From Gemmatimonadota bacterium (GTDB taxonomy: Bacteria > Gemmatimonadota > Gemmatimonadetes > Gemmatimonadales > GWC2-71-9), in NCBI GenBank assembly GCA_016713785.1, contig JADJOM010000002.1, positions 689,147 to 753,146 on the forward strand: a DNA stretch of 64,000 nt, read 5' to 3'. The notes below the pieces were generated by a model. It saw only the letters and a program-made list of their open reading frames with translations. It had not been told where the DNA came from and did no database searches. Both the position numbers and the translations under genes were made by a program. Numbering within the stretch: position 1 is the stretch's first letter; each line of letters begins with the position of its first letter. Shown in pieces: positions 59,083-64,000 of this stretch.

Positions 59083-59615
59083 ATGGCCGGGACTACCGAG
59101 TTGGACAGGATACTGGAGACGCTCACGACGCTCGGCGCAAGGGACCTCCGCGGCGCCACGGGGAGGCGGGCCGCGGAAGGGGCGATCCATTCTCTTTTGG
59201 AAGTGGTGAATGGGCGCGATGACATCCTTCGCGAGAAAGTCAGGAGTCGCATGAACGCTAACATGTCGGCGTTGTTGCTCTGGTTCGCCAAAGAGCGGGC
59301 TGCCAGAGCCATAGGATTGCGGTCGTCGGAGGAATTGCAGCAAGGTTTCGCTGCCCTTGCCCTGGAGGACTTCAGTCAAGATCTGCGGGATAGTCTCACG
59401 CCACTCGCGCTGTTGTGTCACGCTGGCTGCGCGGCTCGACGTGGATCCAGTCTCGGCATTGCGCTCCATAGAGCATTTGGCCTCCCCGGCGGCGGCCCCG
59501 CCAGATAGTGGCATTCATCAATCGGCCAGCTGAGTTAAGGAGGATCGAGGCATTTGACTACAAAGAAGGTGATGGTTCTCAGCCCTTCGAGTTCGTCCCG
59601 TCACGATCGGACTAG
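59083..59615 (+). pseudogene. Broken immunity-like gene (helical), C-terminus in other frames
   Basis: ATG 59083 opens a frame with LDRILETLTTLGARDLRG, MNANMSALLLWFAKERAARA and GLRSSEELQQGFAALALEDF. The protein continues in a second frame (AARLDVDPVSALRSIEHLAS, from about 59420) and a third (QIVAFINRPAELRRIEAFDY then PFEFVPSRSD, to TAG 59615). Two indels therefore split one gene of about 175 codons. The cognate toxin tip is not next to it, suggesting loss of an intervening cassette. Confidence 0.7.
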
Positions 59616-59635
59616 CGACGTCTCGCAGGGGAGAC

Positions 59636-61223
59636 AGGGACAGCATCGTCCGGCCCGACTCCATCGCCGTGCGCTTCGGCTACGACACCGCCGGGCGGCC
59701 GAGCACCGTGCAGTTCGACCGCGGGACGCTCGGGTTCAGCTACAGCGCCGCCAGCGGCAACCTCACCCGGATCACCGCGCCGGGGAACGACACCCTCCGG
59801 TTTGCCTATGACGGGAGCCTCCCCACCAAGGTGATCTGGGCCGGCCTGCTCCGGGACAGCGTCCAGGTGGCCTACGACAGCGCCTTCCGGGTCAAGACCC
59901 AGACGGTCCACGGCACGAGCACCGTGAGCTTCAGCTACGATCGCGACGGGCTGCTGGTGGCGGCGGGGGCGCTCCGCCTGGGCCGCAGTGGCACCCATGG
60001 CCTGTTGCTGGCCGATACCCTGGGCCCCGTCCGGGGGAGCTACAGCTACACCAGCCGCGGGGAGCTGGCCGGCCTCCACCAGGCCCGGAGTGGCACCACC
60101 CTCCTCGGCACCGGCTACCTGCGGGACAGCCTGGGCCGGATCACCCAGCTCACTGATTCGGTGCGCGAGGCCGGGGGCACGCTCCAGGTGCGGCGCTGGA
60201 GCTATGTCTATGACGGGGTGAGCCGCCTGCTCCGCGACTCGCTCGACGGGGCGCTGCACCAGGCCTTTGCCTACGACTCCAACGGCAACCGCACCAGCCT
60301 CACCACCGCCCTGGGCACGGTCAGCTCCAGCTACGATGCCCAGGACCGGCTCACCCGGAGCGCCACCAGCGGCGGCGCGGTCACCCTCTACACCTACGGC
60401 TCGAACGGCGAGCTCCAGACCAAGACCGACTCGGCCACCGGCGCCCAGACCCGCTACCAGTACGACGCCCTGGGCAACCTCCTCACGGTGGTGCTGCCGC
60501 CCGGCGACAGCGTCGAGTACCTGATCGACGGCCAGAACCGCCGGGTCGGGCGGAAGTGGAACGGCGCGGTCACCCACCGCTGGCTGTACCAGAACCAGCT
60601 CAACCCCATCGCGGAGCTCGACAGCGCCGGCGCGCTGGTGAGCCGCTTCGTCTACGGCAACCGGGCCAACGTGCCGGACTACCTGGTCCGGGGCGGAGCG
60701 GTGTATCGTCTGGTGACCGACCACCTGGGGAGCGTCCGGGCGGTGGTGGACACCGCCACCGGCGCGGTGGCGCAGTGGACCGCCTACGACGCCTGGGGCA
60801 ACGTCCTCGCGGACAGTGGGGCGGGCTTCCAGCCGTTCGGGTTCGCGGGGGGGATGGCGGACAGTGCGACGGGGTTGGTGCGGTTTGGGGTGCGGGATTA
60901 CGATCCGACCATAGGGCGGTGGACGGCGAAGGATCCGGTTGGGTTCCTTACCGGCAGAACAAACCTTGTCGCGTATACCGCACAGAAAATCCCATCGATC
61001 TCCTCGATCCCTCAGGCACCGTGGCCGGTCCCCTGCAGCAGCTCCCGGCTTCTCGGCGGCTTACCGGCGGGCTTCCCGGGCACTGGCCTTGGGGGAGGCG
61101 TCACCGGCGGGTTTACCTCGTCCCGGGCCGGTTGTTCGTCACCTTCACAGCGTCAGCTTCATATGGTGGTGGAGCGTTGCGCTGGTGTAAGTGCAACAGG
61201 GGGCCTCTCCAGCTCAAGCAGTG
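59636..61223 (+). pseudogene. RHS core fragment of module 5 (lineage 2) with decayed tip
   Basis: Begins DSIVRPDSIAVRFGYDTAGR directly after the preceding broken gene. It has a long uninterrupted core (first GTG at 59669) up to GRWTAKDPVGFLTGRTNL. A 2-bp insertion near 60985 then shifts frame: ENPIDLLDPSGTVAG, the proper core end, is in another phase. The following tip is glycine/serine-rich (RLFVTFTASASYGGGA, GLSSSSSDLPVGISEAR) and changes frame repeatedly, so no intact toxin remains. It keeps the 177-bp segment missing from module 4. Confidence 0.8.
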
Positions 61224-62100
61224 ACCTGCCCGTTGGAATCAGTGAGGCAAGAGCGCGGTCGTTGCTCAAGCAAACGCTGGGCTTAGGTGGAGCAAGGGGC
61301 ATTGCCGCCACTCGTGGTGAGAATGGTGACTTGGGCTGGGCTCCGGGGGTATTTCCGAGGTTTGGGGCGGGAATCGGGGTGCGGGCATCGATTGGAGTAC
61401 AGAAGGCCACCACGATTGCCTCACCGCCAATTTTCAAGGTCCTGCGCGATCTGTGGAGGCGGTTCTTCGGACGCCGCCCGCGATTATTGGTGGGCTCTGT
61501 CTCACCTAACTCTCGGTCAGTCGCGTTGTCGAGTTGTTTGCCAACGCTGGGAGGGACAGGTGTGCCGTGTGCTAGGCCGTCCGCTTCCCGACCCCGTTCC
61601 GCAGGCATGATGAGTGGGGCCTTCTATGCTCTCCAGGCGAGGTACATTTCAGCGCTGGTCGGAGTCGGTGGCTATTTCCTCGGCTGTTGAGTTGCTACTA
61701 CTGGCCTCCGCCCCGTTTGTGTTGTGCGGTGTCTTGGGAACCTGGATCTGGATTGGCGCCTCGTTGTACGGGTGGCTTATGAAGACAGCACAGGCCGTTC
61801 CCGGGATCGAGACGTCCAAAGGGTGACCCGTTGCTCGATGGAGGGCGTCGCCCACATGGGGCTGTTGACCTTTCCCCGTTTCAGGGCCGCTCAGGATCGG
61901 AGCCTCAGGCTGGGGCGGACCTCCCCGGACTAGGGACCACTAAAGGAAGGGCGCAGACCGGCAAGCGGTTCCGGGCCTGGGATATCGTGCCCCCATGCGG
62001 CGCGGCGGCCGGCGCTGGTCCGGCACCCGCTAGTCCTCCCGCCCCCCGCGCCCGCCGGCGCCACCGCCACTAGGCGCGCGGGTGGGGTCGGCACCGCCAC
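61224..62100. other. Degenerate tract after module 5
   Basis: Fragments of possible tip or immunity sequence occur in different frames. One is a 70-codon ORF at 61614-61826 with a hydrophobic stretch AVELLLLASAPFVLCGVLGT, GTWIWIGASLYGWLM. I cannot support any intact gene here. Confidence 0.4.
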
Positions 62101-63306
62101 CGCCGGCTGCCCCCACGGTGACCCGCCCGGCACGGGTGGCCCGGGAGCGCGACCGCCGCCGCTACGGAGCGCCTGCCAGTCCTTCCCATGGGCATCCGGC
62201 GCCACCAGGCGGGGCGCGGCGCGATCCCCTGCGGCGTCGCGCTCGCCGGGCCCCGCGCCGGGTGGACCGCCACCACCAGGGCAAACGCGCGCCGCCCCAC
62301 CGGGCGACCAAGCCCCGCGGCGTGCCGGGCCGGGAACTCCGCCGCCGGCGATGGTGCCGGCGTCCACAGGCCGGTGACCAGCAAGTGCTCCGCCGCACCC
62401 CGGTCCGCTCTCCCTTGTAGATCAGCCCGGGGTCGAGGTCCCTCCGCGCCTCGGACACCGTGCCCGACCCCAGCAGCCGCACACGTGCCGATGGACGCAC
62501 GCTGGCCAGCCGCGGGGCGCAGCCATCAAGGACCTGGTAGGCGAGGTGGTGCGGTCCCACGATGATCCAGTGCTCACCCCACGCCGGACGGCCCGGCTCA
62601 CCAGCCTCGAGGGTGGGCACCACGCGAGACAGGCCCGCGGCCAGGAGGCGCAACAGCGTCGCCGCCGCCTGCACGTCCGCCGCCGCTGCACCCCATCCAC
62701 CCGCGCCCGCTGGCGGACGGTCAGCCCCCGCGGGATGGCGCGGGTCCTCCGGAGCACGGCTGCTCAATACTCGTGGCCCGGCACGAGCAGACCCCGCAGG
62801 CAGGTCGCGAGCCGCCCGTCGGCGCCCGCCAGCGGATGCAGCAGCGCCCGCACCGATCGGGTGCGGCAACCGCGCCGGGGCACCCCCGCCAACAAGGCCG
62901 GGGCCGGGCCGGCGACGATGCCCGGCCACGAGCATCCAGGGGATGGAACCTTCCGCCGGGAGCACTTGCATGACCACCATGGATGGGGACAGGCGCAGGG
63001 ATCTCCGCAATACGAGCGCCCGGGACCGCCCGCCGCGCGGTCACCCGTCACAACGCGCCTCCGCGACTGCCGCGGCGGCCGTGCCACACTCGCCCGCGCC
63101 GGCCCGGTGCGCCAGGTGCAATCGCTTGTGCCGCCCGGCGTTCCCGTCGGCCGGATTCCGGGCCGCAGCGTCGTCACGCTCGCAGAATGCAAGCGCCCCT
63201 ATGATCCAGCCCACCGGTGTCCACGTCCTTCGCCGTACTCTGTGGGTCCGCGTCGGCAGCCGCCGGCGGCCTCCCGTGCCGCCCGATCCCCGAGGACTCC
63301 AGACCC
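62100..63306. other. Gene-poor, frame-broken region
   Basis: Coding-like patches appear mainly on the minus strand in alternating frames (for example ATLLRLLAAGLSRVVPTLEA, then WGEHWIIVGPHHLAYQVLDG at 62500-62660, and LLRRTRAIPRGLTVRQRARV near 62740). I recognise no family. It looks like a gene or genes decayed by indels. Confidence 0.4.
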
Positions 63307-64000
63307 ATGTCCACCTTTCTCAAGACCCTGCGCGGCGGTACCTCCGCCGAAGAGCTGGCCAGCTCGCGCAACTCGTCAGCCGCCTCGACACCCAGCGGGC
63401 CGGCCTCGAGCAGCTGGTGCGGAGCGCCGATCGCTCGATCGGCCAGCTGCGGCGGCTGAGTACGCTCGGCGAGCGGGTGAAGCACCATCGAGCGGCGGCT
63501 GGCGGGGTCGAGGAGCTGGCGGGACGCTTCGGCGCGGCGGAACGGCTCGCCACCCTGGTGGACACCCGCAACCAGCTCGAGTCGGACCTGGCGGACATCG
63601 GCCGCGGCATCGAGCGCACCCGCGGCGAGGGCCGCGGTGGTGCAGACAGGTGGCGCGCGCACCATGGCGCTCGGGACGACCTCGCCGGCTTCCGGCGCTC
63701 GAGGGCCCTTCCGCCAGCTCGGGGCGAGATGGACACCCTCTCCTCCAGGGCGGGCCTTCCGCGGCGAGCTGGCCCGGCTGCGCAGGCAGCACGCGCGGGA
63801 CAACTGGCCCAGTACAAGGCGGCCAGCGGCCGGATCGGGTCCTTCGACGGCGACTGACCTCGCCCGGACGCTGGGCGAGACCGGGCATCGCATCGCCGGC
63901 ATGGAGCAGCTGCTCACGACCTTGGCCCGATGGCGGGAGTCGGTGGCCCAGACCCGGCGCCAGCTCGCCGGCGTGCGCGCCACCGCCGACCAGGTGGGCC
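63307..64000 (+). pseudogene. Frameshifted coiled-coil protein gene, running off the right edge
   Basis: ATG 63307 starts MSTFLKTLRGGTSAEELA. The protein then continues in other frames as RLDTQRAGLEQLVRSADRSI, RFGAAERLATLVDTRNQLES, LAQYKAASGRIGSFDGD and TLGETGHRIAGMEQLLTTLA. Heptad-rich helices throughout suggest a long coiled coil. At least three frame changes occur in 700 bp. A TACTCT element at 63236-63241 may be the old promoter. Confidence 0.6.

Noticed and set aside
62562..63857. 431-codon plus-strand frame at the right end
   Set aside because: It joins unrelated low-complexity sequence to part of the coiled-coil pseudogene; only its 3' part matches a protein-like pattern.
49965..64000. 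Prophage or transposon responsible for the RHS island
   Set aside because: No integrase, transposase, terminase or structural phage gene is visible in the window.

Overview
The window is very GC-rich bacterial DNA with dense, short-spaced genes. It carries outer-membrane and periplasmic features (Omp85-type barrel, Spy/CpxP-like protein, lipoprotein), a futalosine-type menaquinone gene (mqnD), an alpha-type glutamine synthetase, DinB-family proteins, LVIVD/Ig-like secreted proteins and RHS arrays. Together these suggest a diderm environmental bacterium, most likely Gemmatimonadota. That assignment is inferred from gene style only; there is no rRNA or other marker here.

Left half (1-26.9 kb): mostly ordinary chromosome. 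It starts with the 5' end of a branched-chain amino-acid-type ABC binding lipoprotein. Then come an Smr-domain protein, a cold-shock protein, an LVIVD beta-propeller protein, an intergenic stretch (5.03-5.63 kb) with a clear promoter, structured non-coding sequence and a strong terminator (candidate ncRNA), a YhaM-like exoribonuclease, a pseudopilin, a MerR-like regulator, lemA plus an HtpX-like protease, plsB, pepE and rhlE. A tightly overlapping minus-strand operon (14.3-20.8 kb) joins a receiver protein, a 1,170-residue membrane-anchored HEAT-repeat protein, a processive GT2 glycosyltransferase and a receiver/H-box protein; this looks like a regulated exopolysaccharide system. An HD-GYP response regulator, mqnD, glnA with a small partner, DinB, and an alpha/beta hydrolase lacking its nucleophile serine follow.

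Middle (27-39.5 kb): a cell-surface polymer/lipid region. Two sugar- or alcohol-phosphate nucleotidyltransferases, two CDP-alcohol phosphotransferases and a PhnW-type aminotransferase suggest activation of a small headgroup (inositol- or 2-aminoethylphosphonate-like) as a CDP/CMP derivative. Next to them lie two GT4 glycosyltransferases, a Wzx-type flippase, a TagF-like CDP-glycerol transferase and an LtaS-like membrane sulfatase/phosphotransferase: teichoic-acid-style machinery in an apparently diderm organism. Copies of a 72-bp intergenic repeat lie in this part.

39.5-49.9 kb: Omp85 barrel protein, a ferric-reductase/Rieske fusion with two overlapping microproteins, a GT4 enzyme, an Aer-like PAS protein plus soluble chemoreceptor, a sulfide:quinone reductase-type operon with rhodanese, a Spy-like protein, and tRNA-Cys(GCA) with a terminator.

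49.96-64 kb: directly after tRNA-Cys begins a decaying polymorphic-toxin island. At least five N-terminally truncated RHS core fragments of two lineages are strung in tandem on the plus strand. Most are followed by a different C-terminal toxin tip and a candidate immunity gene. Several pieces are frameshifted, amber-interrupted or internally deleted, and a mosaic of gspF/gspE pieces is embedded among them. The last 2.5 kb is a degenerate tract ending in a frameshifted coiled-coil gene. The likely role is a reservoir of recombinable toxin/immunity cassettes for a full-length RHS gene located elsewhere.
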